In this document: positions 1 to 6,255 of the stretch, in pieces | Layout of the letters: each line of letters opens with the position of its first letter | How positions within the stretch are numbered: position 1 is the stretch's first letter | The notes under the pieces: generated by a model | Told to the model about the DNA's origin: nothing | Database searches by the model: none | What the model saw: the letters and a program-made list of their open reading frames with translations, nothing else | Program-made: the position numbers and the translations under genes | Source: Bacteroidales bacterium | GTDB taxonomy: Bacteria > Bacteroidota > Bacteroidia > Bacteroidales > UBA7960 | DNA: 7,277 nt | Assembly: GCA_003554665.1 (NCBI GenBank) | Contig: PWGY01000169.1 | Location: 1 to 7,277, forward strand | Direction: 5' to 3'

Positions 1-2765
1 CTCCTCTCCGTTATGAAAGTATGATCCCTTTCACCCTCAAACGGAAGAATCGGGCCTCTCCAAAAATCAAAAGTATATCCATATCTATTATCCGGGTCAT
101 CTTCAGGAGGTTCTGCATCATACTTTATAGTCACCTCTTCTTCTTCTTTAACCACGGTTCCATCATAAATCTTAACAGGGGGATAATTAATCTCCTCCTT
201 CACAGAACCTAAACCTGTCTCTTTGATTTCAAAACTCCACTTTCCTGGCTGAACGAAATGGGAAGAAGAAGTGTCTTCGGTAAAGTTTTTAATATTTCCT
301 CCTGAATCTTCACTAATGGAAAAACTAATTCCGGATTCCTCTCCCTTTCTCTCCTTTATAGTTACTTCTCTAGTATGCTCGGAATACAAGTTTAGAGGAG
401 TAGTTCTCACTCCGCTAAAATCGTTTCTAATACTAGAAGCGAGAGCTTTGGCTTGGTTCTCTGCAATATCATTAGAGTCAAACGGGTCTCCCCCGTCCGT
501 AAATTGATAAGTAGAGGTTATACCCCCTCGGTCTACAGTAACATACTCCCCGTCCCCAAACCCATTTTCATCTATCTCGAAACTCCATTCCCCGGGAACG
601 GGTAGTATAGAAGACTCTTCCTCCATGTAATTTTCAATGTCATTGTGGTTTATAGTAAAGCTATCTCCTTTAGCCTTACCAGCTTCCTCTTCTATAGTTA
701 CTTTCCTTCCGTCTACTGTTACTAACACATCCTCAAAATCGTCCTGTATCTCTTCAGCAAGTATTTCAGCTTGAACCTCCGCACCCTCTTCCACATTTAT
801 CCTTTGTAGCGTGCCTCCCGCTGAATACTGCTCCTTAATATGGCCCCTTTCAACCCCCACAGCATTTTTCCAAACGTCGACGAATGTTACAGTAATCTCT
901 CCGGGGTAGTACCCCACCCAATTACCATATTCATTGGAATAATAAGCAGCTTTAGGGTTACCAAAATTTAAAGAACTATCAGCTATATTGTAGGACAAAT
1001 GTTCTTTCCATCTTCCTTCACCTTCGTCCCACACCATCGGGCTCACAAGCCTTTCCCAATTATAATTATAATCTAAAACTTCGTGGAAAGGGGTGCTTAG
1101 ATTATAAGAGTACTGTTGGTAGTTATCCTCCGTAACAAAAACGTAACTTTCACTAAACCAGTCGCTTTCTCCCTCAAGAAAAATCCTACCTTTCTCCTGG
1201 TCTACATAGGGTTTATTGTCAGAAGAAACTTGCATTGCTATAACATCCCCGTCTTCTTGGTAGAACCTGAGCTTATATTTATGCTGTAATTTTTGTTCGG
1301 GGGAAAGAGCTAAAAAGTCGAACTCTGTGTCGAAAGACGTTTCTCCGGTAACATGGGGATATGTTCGTTTTAACTCTAAAGAATCCTCGTCCTCAAATCC
1401 CATTACTTCAAAACTCCATTTACCGGCTTGAGTACCTTCTTGGGATTCAACTTCTTCTTGAAAGTTATCGATATAGGTGTTACCTGCTAACACCTCGAAA
1501 TAACCCCCCGTTGCTTCTTCATTAGAAGCTTCTTCTATAGTTACCACAGCTCCATCGGCTGTAACATTAACGCCTTTTACATGGCTGAAATGTTCTTCTA
1601 TCTCAGAAGCCAACGCAGCCGCCTGAGCTTGTTCGTCATCGTTAGAATTAAGAGGGTCTCCCCCTGCTGTAAATTCAAATTTACCCCGACCTTCAAGCTC
1701 GAAATTAGTTTCAAAAGTTCCCTCTGGATGATAATGCCAAGCCCCGAAAACTGCTTTACCCTCTTCGTTAATCTCAGACCACCCTAAAAACTCCCATATA
1801 TAAACATCATCTTCCTCGGGGAAAGTGGGGTCGGGCTCGTCGGTTTCCGTAGCAAGAAAATAATCAGTCTCGTCCTCCCCTATAACTCTATAGCCCTCTG
1901 GTAATTCTTTAGGGGTCTCTACGTTTTCCCCCGGAACCCAAATATGATGAATCACAGCTTCGTTCCTGGTAAAAGTATCTTTATACTCCTCTACCGGTGA
2001 CCCAGGATAACCTGAGGTATAGTAAGTTTGAACTATCAAGGGATTATCTTTTACATAAACAGCTGTACCAAAATCTCTGTATTTATAATGTTCCTTAAGC
2101 ACAAACTCAGGACGGTGGACCCCTATGTTTTGAGGGTTGCTCGGGTCGCTGAGGAAAAAAGTAGCTATACCGTCTTCGTCTATTATCGCCTCATCTCCGG
2201 GAGCCCAATCCTCTTCACCAGGAGAAGATTCAACATAAGTATGCGCCAAACCCCCTTTATCCAAAACTTTAATAGTCTGCCCTGCATAAGATTCATCTAC
2301 GGAATAGGGCCCGCTTCTAATCCCAACGTTAATTAATGTGGGTTCTGTAGGAGTAGCCATCTGTCTTAAACCAAAAGGCTCTGCTCCCTCCCGAAACTCA
2401 ATCAACAGTAAAGAAGCTGAGTATATATTAAGAGTTGTTTGCGCATTATACTCTGGGTCGTCATCAAGCTCAAACTCAAAATTATATTCACCCTCCTCAT
2501 TAGCCGTCCCCGTAAAGATAGCAGTTCCACCTGAACCTATTATACCATAACCATAGTCACCCCATACACCGTCTACCTCAGATGCAAGAGTCAGCCCTGC
2601 ACTATCTACAATATTAACTTGGTAACCTTCATAAGCCGAGTCTGGGTCCCCTTCCCCGTCAGGAACAAATACTAAAAGAGCAAATTCCTGCCCGGGTTCA
2701 AACTCAGAGGTAATTTCGTCTGCTTCCATATCATATCCAACGGCGTTTAAAACTTTTTCAGGCAC
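1..2765 (-). CDS. Very large acidic repeat protein, probable virion appendage (partial, 3' end outside window)
   Basis: The frame is open from a GTG at 2765 to the window edge, giving 921 codons with no stop. AGGAGG lies seven bases before the GTG; the next in-frame ATG is codon 13, without such a site. Residues 20-115 look like an Ig-like domain (FEPGQEFALLVFVPDG, GGTAIFTGTANEEGEYNFEF). Residues 361-454, about 649-731 and 752-847 are three copies of one module: a GGDP..SND turn (two copies), a helix with QA.ALAS.I...F, a VTI(E/K)E strand and a (G)(K/E)WSFE(V/I) strand. This resembles the A.aLA.aI / VT...G...VtI modules repeated in phage tail and surface proteins. Residues 864-903 (KIYDGTVV, VTIKYDAEPPEDD, GYTFDFW) faintly resemble Listeria-Bacteroides-type repeats. 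No enzyme motif, signal peptide or membrane segment is seen. Function is unknown; long fibre, whisker or adhesin are candidates. Confidence 0.88.
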   Translation of the reverse strand, partial: MPEKVLNAVGYDMEADEITSEFEPGQEFALLVFVPDGEGDPDSAYEGYQVNIVDSAGLTLASEVDGVWGDYGYGIIGSGGTAIFTGTANEEGEYNFEFELDDDPEYNAQTTLNIYSASLLLIEFREGAEPFGLRQMATPTEPTLINVGIRSGPYSVDESYAGQTIKVLDKGGLAHTYVESSPGEEDWAPGDEAIIDEDGIATFFLSDPSNPQNIGVHRPEFVLKEHYKYRDFGTAVYVKDNPLIVQTYYTSGYPGSPVEEYKDTFTRNEAVIHHIWVPGENVETPKELPEGYRVIGEDETDYFLATETDEPDPTFPEEDDVYIWEFLGWSEINEEGKAVFGAWHYHPEGTFETNFELEGRGKFEFTAGGDPLNSNDDEQAQAAALASEIEEHFSHVKGVNVTADGAVVTIEEASNEEATGGYFEVLAGNTYIDNFQEEVESQEGTQAGKWSFEVMGFEDEDSLELKRTYPHVTGETSFDTEFDFLALSPEQKLQHKYKLRFYQEDGDVIAMQVSSDNKPYVDQEKGRIFLEGESDWFSESYVFVTEDNYQQYSYNLSTPFHEVLDYNYNWERLVSPMVWDEGEGRWKEHLSYNIADSSLNFGNPKAAYYSNEYGNWVGYYPGEITVTFVDVWKNAVGVERGHIKEQYSAGGTLQRINVEEGAEVQAEILAEEIQDDFEDVLVTVDGRKVTIEEEAGKAKGDSFTINHNDIENYMEEESSILPVPGEWSFEIDENGFGDGEYVTVDRGGITSTYQFTDGGDPFDSNDIAENQAKALASSIRNDFSGVRTTPLNLYSEHTREVTIKERKGEESGISFSISEDSGGNIKNFTEDTSSSHFVQPGKWSFEIKETGLGSVKEEINYPPVKIYDGTVVKEEEEVTIKYDAEPPEDDPDNRYGYTFDFWRGPILPFEGERDHTFITER
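225..512 (-). repeat. Module 3 of the large protein's ~95-residue repeat
   Basis: Residues 752-847 run TYQFTDGGDPFDSND, then NQAKALASSIRNDFSGV, then REVTIKERKGEESGISFSIS, then NFTEDTSS and GKWSFEI. Its WSFE lies 116 residues after that of module 2, so modules 2 and 3 are in tandem. Confidence 0.85.
573..821 (-). repeat. Module 2 of the large protein's repeat (lacks the GGDP..SND turn)
   Basis: Residues 649-731 run AGGTLQRINVEEGAEVQAEI, then LAEEIQDDFEDVLVTVDG, KVTIEEEAGKAKGDSFTI, NYMEEESSI and GEWSFEI. The GGDP..SND turn of modules 1 and 3 is replaced by a shorter stretch. Confidence 0.8.
1404..1685 (-). repeat. Module 1 of the large protein's ~95-residue repeat
   Basis: Residues 361-454 run GKFEFTAGGDPLNSND, then QAQAAALASEIEEHF, then AVVTIEEASNEEATGGYFEV, then NFQEEVES, then GKWSFEV. 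It is separated from the other two modules by about 195 unrelated residues. Confidence 0.85.
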
Positions 2766-2772
2766 GGTCACA

Positions 2773-2778
2773 CCTCCT
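2773..2778 (-). promoter_or_regulatory. Ribosome binding site supporting the GTG start at 2765
   Basis: The 31-base gap after the 204-residue gene contains AAAGGAGGTGTGACC directly before GTG. The AGGAGG core is seven bases from the GTG, which is why a GTG is accepted as the start of the long repeat protein. Nothing else in the gap looks like a promoter or terminator. Confidence 0.85.
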
Positions 2779-2796
2779 TTCTACGTTTAAAGTGAG

Positions 2797-3411
2797 TTAA
2801 TCAGTTTCAATCCAAATATCCCCTTCTTTACGAGCAGTGGGAGTAGTTGATTGAACAAACTGATTTCTTGCCCCGGACCTTGCTATAGTGTAAGTGTCTA
2901 AGTGAACCTCGTTACCGTGGCTTTTAAGGGCCATACCAGTAACTGCCCCGTAATCATACCACTCCGTCGTGTCGGAATCATAAGCAATGAGATGGCCTCC
3001 CATATCCCCGTCAATACCCGCAGGGGTAGATTGGTCAGTTCTATTATCCCCGTCGGGGTCAACGAGGTATAAGTATCGACCGTCCGCCTCGGATTCAATG
3101 TCAGTAACCTTACTATCATCCAATTCCCCATAACCGTCCGCTTGCCCAAATCCTCCAGGTTGAGTTGCGTTAAGAGTACTACCATCCCATTCAAGATTAT
3201 CCCCCGCAGTGATCTGCTCATCGATGTTCCCTGTCAATTCTCCAAAACTATGAGTATGCTCTTTCTCTGAGAAGTTAAGCTCCGCATTCAAGAAATCGAG
3301 GTCAGCAGTTACCACCCCGGCATCTATACTAACTCCGCTCTCCCCCACAAAGTCTACAACTTGCTCTCCAAACCTAAAGCCGGCAGGAAGTAATTTTCTA
3401 ATATTTGCCAT
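2797..3411 (-). CDS. Fibre-like virion protein with HTHSF block
   Basis: 204 residues. After an unrecognised N-terminus, residues 40-82 are the same block as in the 209-residue protein (EHTHSFGELTG at 51-61, then ITAGDNLEWDGSTLNA). Residues 86-118 (GGFGQADGYGELDDSKVTDI, then ESEADGRYLYLVDP) are glycine/aspartate-rich, with the DGRYL pattern common in phage fibre repeats. The C-terminus ends TTPTARKEGDIWIETD; endings of the form TTPT...GD.W.ET recur in phage fibre and neck proteins. A trimeric fibre segment is the best reading. The Mtd-like N-terminal domain of its neighbour is absent, so it must attach differently or partner with that protein. The ATG overlaps the preceding stop; GGAGGAGG lies about ten bases upstream. 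Confidence 0.87.
   Translation of the reverse strand: MANIRKLLPAGFRFGEQVVDFVGESGVSIDAGVVTADLDFLNAELNFSEKEHTHSFGELTGNIDEQITAGDNLEWDGSTLNATQPGGFGQADGYGELDDSKVTDIESEADGRYLYLVDPDGDNRTDQSTPAGIDGDMGGHLIAYDSDTTEWYDYGAVTGMALKSHGNEVHLDTYTIARSGARNQFVQSTTPTARKEGDIWIETD
3166..3294 (-). repeat. 43-residue HTHSF/TAGDN block, copy 2 (204-residue protein)
   Basis: Residues 40-82 of the 204-residue protein match residues 113-155 of the 209-residue protein. The DNA is recognisably similar but clearly diverged, so the duplication is not recent. Confidence 0.85.
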
Positions 3412-3743
3412 TAGCTAACATCCTCCTCCACACCATAGGCTGTGACAACGACATCCGTTCCGTTGTCTTGCTTAGCTGCTAATACCTCCGTTTCTTCCAA
3501 AACAATCTTACTACCGTCGATAATATAGGTCACACCCTCTTCCACACTTAGGCTGTGAAGCAAAGTATTCTCGCTGCTAGTTCCATGTGCATAAAGAGTA
3601 ACCTCACGGCTACTAGTCCCCGAAGTATTAGCTATCCACATTTCCGTTACCTGGGCTCTTTTACCGGCAGGAACCTCGTAAAATTCCACAGCCGTTTCAT
3701 CCAGGTTACTTTGTGCCAATTTTTTAGGAGTTACAGTCGTCAT
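3411..3743 (-). CDS. Small beta-rich phage structural protein (MTTVTPKKLAQ family)
   Basis: 110 residues. It follows a pattern I recognise from many phage tail regions: a start of the form VTPKKLAQSNL, then FYEVPAGKRAQVTEMWIANT (21-40), then SSREVTLYAHG (44-54), then a strand EEGVTYIIDGSKIVLEETEV (68-87) and finally NGTDVVVTAYGVEEDVS. This alternation is typical of a compact beta-sandwich. Its role is not established; such proteins are usually listed as hypothetical virion or tail proteins. It starts immediately after the TAA of the 209-residue fibre gene, with GGGGGCG at about seven bases inside that gene's end, and its own TAA overlaps the next ATG by one base (TAATG), so translation of the three is probably coupled. 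It separates two fibre genes that share a duplicated block. Confidence 0.87.
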   Translation of the reverse strand: MTTVTPKKLAQSNLDETAVEFYEVPAGKRAQVTEMWIANTSGTSSREVTLYAHGTSSENTLLHSLSVEEGVTYIIDGSKIVLEETEVLAAKQDNGTDVVVTAYGVEEDVS

Positions 3744-4373
3744 TTACATCGCCCCCATTCTTAATTTAGTTTCAAACCCTTCCGGTAAACCCTCAATGTC
3801 TAAGTTGTCTTCCAAATAAGCCATATCCACTGAGAATTCATTTTCCACTTCGTCCAGTAGAAGACCTTCCCCGGCACTATATTCTACTCCTTCTTCTCCT
3901 ATTCCCACAACGTGAATAGTGTCCCCGTCCCAAACAAGATTATCTCCAGCAGTAATCACGTCTGAAGGACTTCCATCCAAAGAATCAAAAGAGTGAGTAT
4001 GGACTTCATCAGCAAAAGAAAGATTATCATTTAAATAACTTTCATTCACTGAGATGATCTCATTGTCAATATTAATACCGTCCCCAGCGTTATAGTCAGG
4101 TACTTCTACCGTACAGTTGAGGGTTTCATTATCAAACTCCAGGTTTTCCCCGGCCTCAATATCAAGGCTAATCACGTCGGAATCTATACCAATTCCAAAT
4201 CCTCCGGTGTAAGCTCCAGCACCTACGTAAGATAAATCCTGCCACTCTGTACTACCGTCTCCTACTTTAAACTGGTTATGAGTAGTATCATACCCCAGTT
4301 CTCCCTCTGCTAAAACTGGATTAATGTCATTCCAAATTTCCTCTGTATCTCTTCTAAATACTACCCTAAACAT
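3744..4373 (-). CDS. Fibre-like protein with Mtd-type N-terminal domain and HTHSF motif
   Basis: 209 residues. Residues 1-50 match the N-terminal domain of phage major tropism determinant-type proteins and many other phage fibres: FRRDTEEIWNDINPVLAEGE, then LGYDTTHNQFKVGDGSTEWQ and DLSYVG. The rest is a chain of short beta repeats with Ala-Gly-(Asp/Glu) turns: EAGENLEFDNETLN (73-86), NAGDGINIDNEIISVNESYL (95-114), TAGDNLVWDGDTIHV (141-155) and SAGEGLLLDEVENEFSVDMA (166-185). An HTHSF motif at 125-129 fits the HxH metal-binding repeats of trimeric phage fibres. There is no C-type-lectin domain, so this is not a complete tropism determinant; it is more likely a short fibre or fibre base. It is extremely acidic (about 48 Asp+Glu against 6 Lys+Arg). 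The start has a perfect AGGAGG seven bases upstream. Confidence 0.88.
   Translation of the reverse strand: MFRVVFRRDTEEIWNDINPVLAEGELGYDTTHNQFKVGDGSTEWQDLSYVGAGAYTGGFGIGIDSDVISLDIEAGENLEFDNETLNCTVEVPDYNAGDGINIDNEIISVNESYLNDNLSFADEVHTHSFDSLDGSPSDVITAGDNLVWDGDTIHVVGIGEEGVEYSAGEGLLLDEVENEFSVDMAYLEDNLDIEGLPEGFETKLRMGAM
3909..4037 (-). repeat. 43-residue HTHSF/TAGDN block, copy 1 (209-residue protein)
   Basis: Residues 113-155 align without gaps to residues 40-82 of the 204-residue protein, with 22 of 43 identical by hand count. The shared core is HTHSF, then L.G, then ITAGDNL.WDG.T. The copies point to duplication or domain exchange between neighbouring fibre genes. Confidence 0.85.
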
Positions 4374-4385
4374 CTCTTCACCTCC

Positions 4386-4670
4386 TTAAGGATAATTAAT
4401 TACATGCCCAAACCAATACCCGCTTCCATCAGCAGCTCCTCCGTCAATTAAAAACCTAAGGCTTCCGGGAGGATCAGCCCCTCCACAGTCAAATATAATA
4501 GCAAAGGGTTCGGTTCTAGCCCCCCCGATCAACTCGTCAACTTTGCCCTTATCTTCGGGGCTCATAAAACCCGGTGCTTCCTCAGTAGCTACAGGGTGTT
4601 GGTCCGTAGAGCCAATATGCTCTCTAAGTTTTTTAAGAACAGCACCTGATATATCTCCAAACAAACCCAT
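4386..4670 (-). CDS. Small tail-fibre-associated protein with HPVAT...GFMS..DK motif
   Basis: 94 residues from the ATG at 4670. The segment STDQHPVATEEAPGFMSPED (21-40) followed by KGKVDELIGG is a motif seen again and again in phage tail fibre and appendage proteins (HPVAT..A.GFMS..DK.K.D). It is preceded by a short amphipathic helix (GAVLKKLREHIG). The C-terminal 40 residues are probably beta, glycine-rich and end in GYWFGHVINYP; I do not recognise them. A GTG six bases further upstream (4676) is in frame but lies only one base from the AGGGGG ribosome binding site, whereas the ATG lies seven bases away, so the ATG is preferred. The TAA stop sits directly beside the AGGAGG of the next gene. 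The protein is much shorter than a typical fibre and may act as a fibre segment or adaptor. Confidence 0.84.
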   Translation of the reverse strand: MGLFGDISGAVLKKLREHIGSTDQHPVATEEAPGFMSPEDKGKVDELIGGARTEPFAIIFDCGGADPPGSLRFLIDGGAADGSGYWFGHVINYP

Positions 4671-4677
4671 GTTCACA

Positions 4678-4683
4678 CCCCCT
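4678..4683 (-). promoter_or_regulatory. Ribosome binding site that decides the start at 4670
   Basis: The minus strand reads AGGGGG followed by TGTGAAC and then ATG. The 7-base gap to the ATG equals that seen at two other well-formed starts here (2765 and 4373), while the upstream in-frame GTG at 4676 would be only one base from the site. Confidence 0.75.
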
Positions 4684-5500
4684 AACCAGAGATAATATAA
4701 TCCGCCTCCACCGTTTCTCCTTCCTCTTTTTTAACGTAAATCTTAGAGGCATCGTCAATAGGTATTGTCAGATTAGCCCCGGGTAATAGCCTACGAGGCT
4801 GAGACAACCAATTACCTACCAACAGGTCTCCTTCACTTTCCACACTGTTATTCACATTAACCGAAACACAAGGGGTTTCCTCAGAAACAATAGCAGAAGC
4901 AGTAGTACTAACAGTAATCTCCCCAACTACAAAGTCAGAAGGGGCATCCATTTTAGCTGACAACCCCGCTATCATACCATGAATAGGTTCAACTACATAC
5001 CTGAGCTCGTCCTGTTTAGTTTTAATCTGAGTTGCATGGTGGTCTAGCTGAGTCTTAATAACATCCGTAATAATTTTTATAGTATCCAATTCATCTTCAA
5101 TAGTACCTAAGTCAATACTATCCACTAAAGGAACTAAGCTAGTTTCAAAATCCTGAACAGCTTGTCTTACTTCAGTTATCCTAGATCGAATATCATCCAT
5201 ATTCAAGCAGTCAACTTTATCCCTAACCTCGTTAATAGCAGGGACAATGGGATCCATTTTATCTTCCACATCCCCGAGAGCCGATTCCACACCGGTAAAA
5301 CCGGAAGACACGTTACCGTCAAACCCGATTATCTCAGCTTTCACAGCTTCAAGCAGACCGGTAAGCGCAGTTTGAAGCTCCTCGAATAACTTACTCCCCT
5401 CGTAGGGAATAAACTTCTGCTCCTCTCCGTCCCACTCCTGGGGTATAACAGCTTCCTCCATGTCACGAAGCAAAGTTTTGTATTCCCAAGGTTTAGTCAT
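4682..5500 (-). CDS. Helical, coiled-coil virion protein with C-terminal beta domain
   Basis: 272 residues, not assignable to a named family. Residues 37-185 are strongly helical with repeated hydrophobic spacing and long charged stretches (for example LFEELQTALTGLLEAVKAEI at 38-57 and TIEDELDTIKIITDVIKTQL at 133-152), suggesting a long coiled coil. Residues 190-272 switch to beta pattern: CVSVNVNNSVESEGDLLVGN, then RRLLPGANLTIPIDDASKIY, then VEADYIISG. That ending is typical of small phage domains that cap or connect structural proteins. A rod or fibre-linker role is inferred from the shape and from neighbours. The N-terminus KPWEYKTLLRDMEEAV resembles starts of phage tail proteins only loosely. 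There are no membrane segments. The ATG overlaps the previous stop as TAATG, with AGGGGG nine bases upstream. Confidence 0.87.
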   Translation of the reverse strand: MTKPWEYKTLLRDMEEAVIPQEWDGEEQKFIPYEGSKLFEELQTALTGLLEAVKAEIIGFDGNVSSGFTGVESALGDVEDKMDPIVPAINEVRDKVDCLNMDDIRSRITEVRQAVQDFETSLVPLVDSIDLGTIEDELDTIKIITDVIKTQLDHHATQIKTKQDELRYVVEPIHGMIAGLSAKMDAPSDFVVGEITVSTTASAIVSEETPCVSVNVNNSVESEGDLLVGNWLSQPRRLLPGANLTIPIDDASKIYVKKEEGETVEADYIISG

Positions 5501-5841
5501 TATAACTCACCCCCTTTTAATGTAAGTGTAGGTACAAATATATTACCGTTAAGTGCGGGAAACGTAACCCCCTCTGAGTCAGTAACCCAAACCTCGTGAT
5601 AGTACCTACCACTAAAATCTTTATTGTCATCCGGTACAAAGTAAATCACAAATTCTTTTGCCCCGGTTATTTCAATCTCTTCGGATGAATCAGAACTTTT
5701 ACTCAACAAGACTTCTCCTCCGGCTGCCTTAGACATCGTCCACAATATATTTGCACCCGACAAGCTAGTTACACCAGTCATCTGAACTTTTAATCCACTA
5801 TGAGCACCTGCGTACATCCGGGCATTTTGATTTCTTTTCAT
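5500..5841 (-). CDS. Ig-like phage baseplate/tail protein, BppU N-terminal-like
   Basis: 113 residues, predicted all-beta. The order of motifs follows the Ig-like domain found at the N-terminus of phage BppU-type baseplate proteins: a polar start, then LSGANILWTMSKAAGGEVLL (27-46), an acidic strand EEIEITGAKEFVIYFVPDD (54-72), then DFSGRYYHEVWVTDSEG (75-91) and a final strand NGNIFVPTLTLKG (98-110). In such families the domain anchors a receptor-binding module or another appendage to the tail; here it stands alone with no fused fibre, so it may be an adaptor or decoration. The start follows GGGGTGAGG. The TAA stop overlaps the next gene's ATG by one base. Assignment rests on pattern recognition and has not been tested by alignment. 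Confidence 0.87.
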   Translation of the reverse strand: MKRNQNARMYAGAHSGLKVQMTGVTSLSGANILWTMSKAAGGEVLLSKSSDSSEEIEITGAKEFVIYFVPDDNKDFSGRYYHEVWVTDSEGVTFPALNGNIFVPTLTLKGGEL

Positions 5842-5851
5842 AACCTCACCC

Positions 5852-6253
5852 CTAACTGTTAGGGTCTATTTCTGCGGTTATTTCTCCTGCTTTAAACCGA
5901 AGATGTTGTCCCGCTGTTAAACTTCTACTTTCTGCAAGCTCCCCGCTCCACAAGAAATTACCGCCTGATACCTGATCCCATATCCCGATATGAGAAACGG
6001 TCACACCAGGTAAGTTTTCCCATTCAACTTCCTTGTTGGTTTCAACCGTTTTATCGCTTGGGGTTGTCCAATCTTCTAGGACAACTTCTTTACGTGCATA
6101 ACTATAACCACCTGCCTCAACCTCACTGCCTCCGGCATCTCCTGGGTCGCCTGTGTGCAAAGACAAATAAACCTTTTCATAACTAAGGTTTTGGCCTTTA
6201 AATACCGCGTTTAATACCTTATTACCAAGATGGTTGCTCATAGTCAGACCCAT
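5852..6253 (-). CDS. Small phage tail/appendage structural protein (family of about 130 residues)
   Basis: 133 residues. The pattern follows a widespread phage protein family usually annotated as tail fibre or structural protein: N-terminal SNHLGNKVLNAVFKG (6-20), then KVYLSLHTGDPGDAGGSEVE (27-46) with the GGYSYARKEV strand (48-57), then VTVSHIGIWDQVSGGNFLWS (84-103), then LTAGQHLRFKAGEI (112-125). These features, and the length, match the family from memory; its molecular role is not well defined. The chosen ATG has GGGGAG/GTGAG upstream. A second ATG at codon 5 (6241) would fit the family's usual MS start but has no good ribosome binding site of its own. The start lies two bases after the LamG gene's stop, consistent with co-translation. 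Confidence 0.9.
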   Translation of the reverse strand: MGLTMSNHLGNKVLNAVFKGQNLSYEKVYLSLHTGDPGDAGGSEVEAGGYSYARKEVVLEDWTTPSDKTVETNKEVEWENLPGVTVSHIGIWDQVSGGNFLWSGELAESRSLTAGQHLRFKAGEITAEIDPNS

Positions 6254-6255
6254 AC

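Noticed and set aside
2028..2550. Plus-strand open frames opposite the large repeat gene
   Set aside because: The minus strand is continuously open here with a coherent repeat protein; the plus-strand frames show no domain pattern and no ribosome binding site.
2898..3221. A 107-codon open frame on the minus strand inside the 204-residue gene
   Set aside because: It lies wholly within a better gene in another frame; its product has no recognisable pattern and its start has no matching ribosome binding site in the operon layout.
3744..4373. A diversity-generating retroelement, suggested by the Mtd-like N-terminal domain
   Set aside because: No reverse transcriptase, no template/variable repeat pair with adenine-specific differences and no C-type-lectin fold are visible. 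The Mtd-type N-terminal domain is common in ordinary phage fibres. The retroelement could only exist outside the window.
4674..4676. GTG as start of the HPVAT/GFMS protein
   Set aside because: It lies one base from the AGGGGG site, too close for initiation; the ATG at 4670 has a normal 7-base gap.
5292..5304. Short inverted repeat CCGGTAAAACCGG as a terminator
   Set aside because: The stem is five base pairs, it lies in the middle of a coding region and no T-run follows on either strand.
6239..6241. ATG at codon 5 as start of the 133-residue protein
   Set aside because: It fits the usual family start, but there is no good ribosome binding site before it, while the ATG at 6253 has one. It remains a possible alternative.
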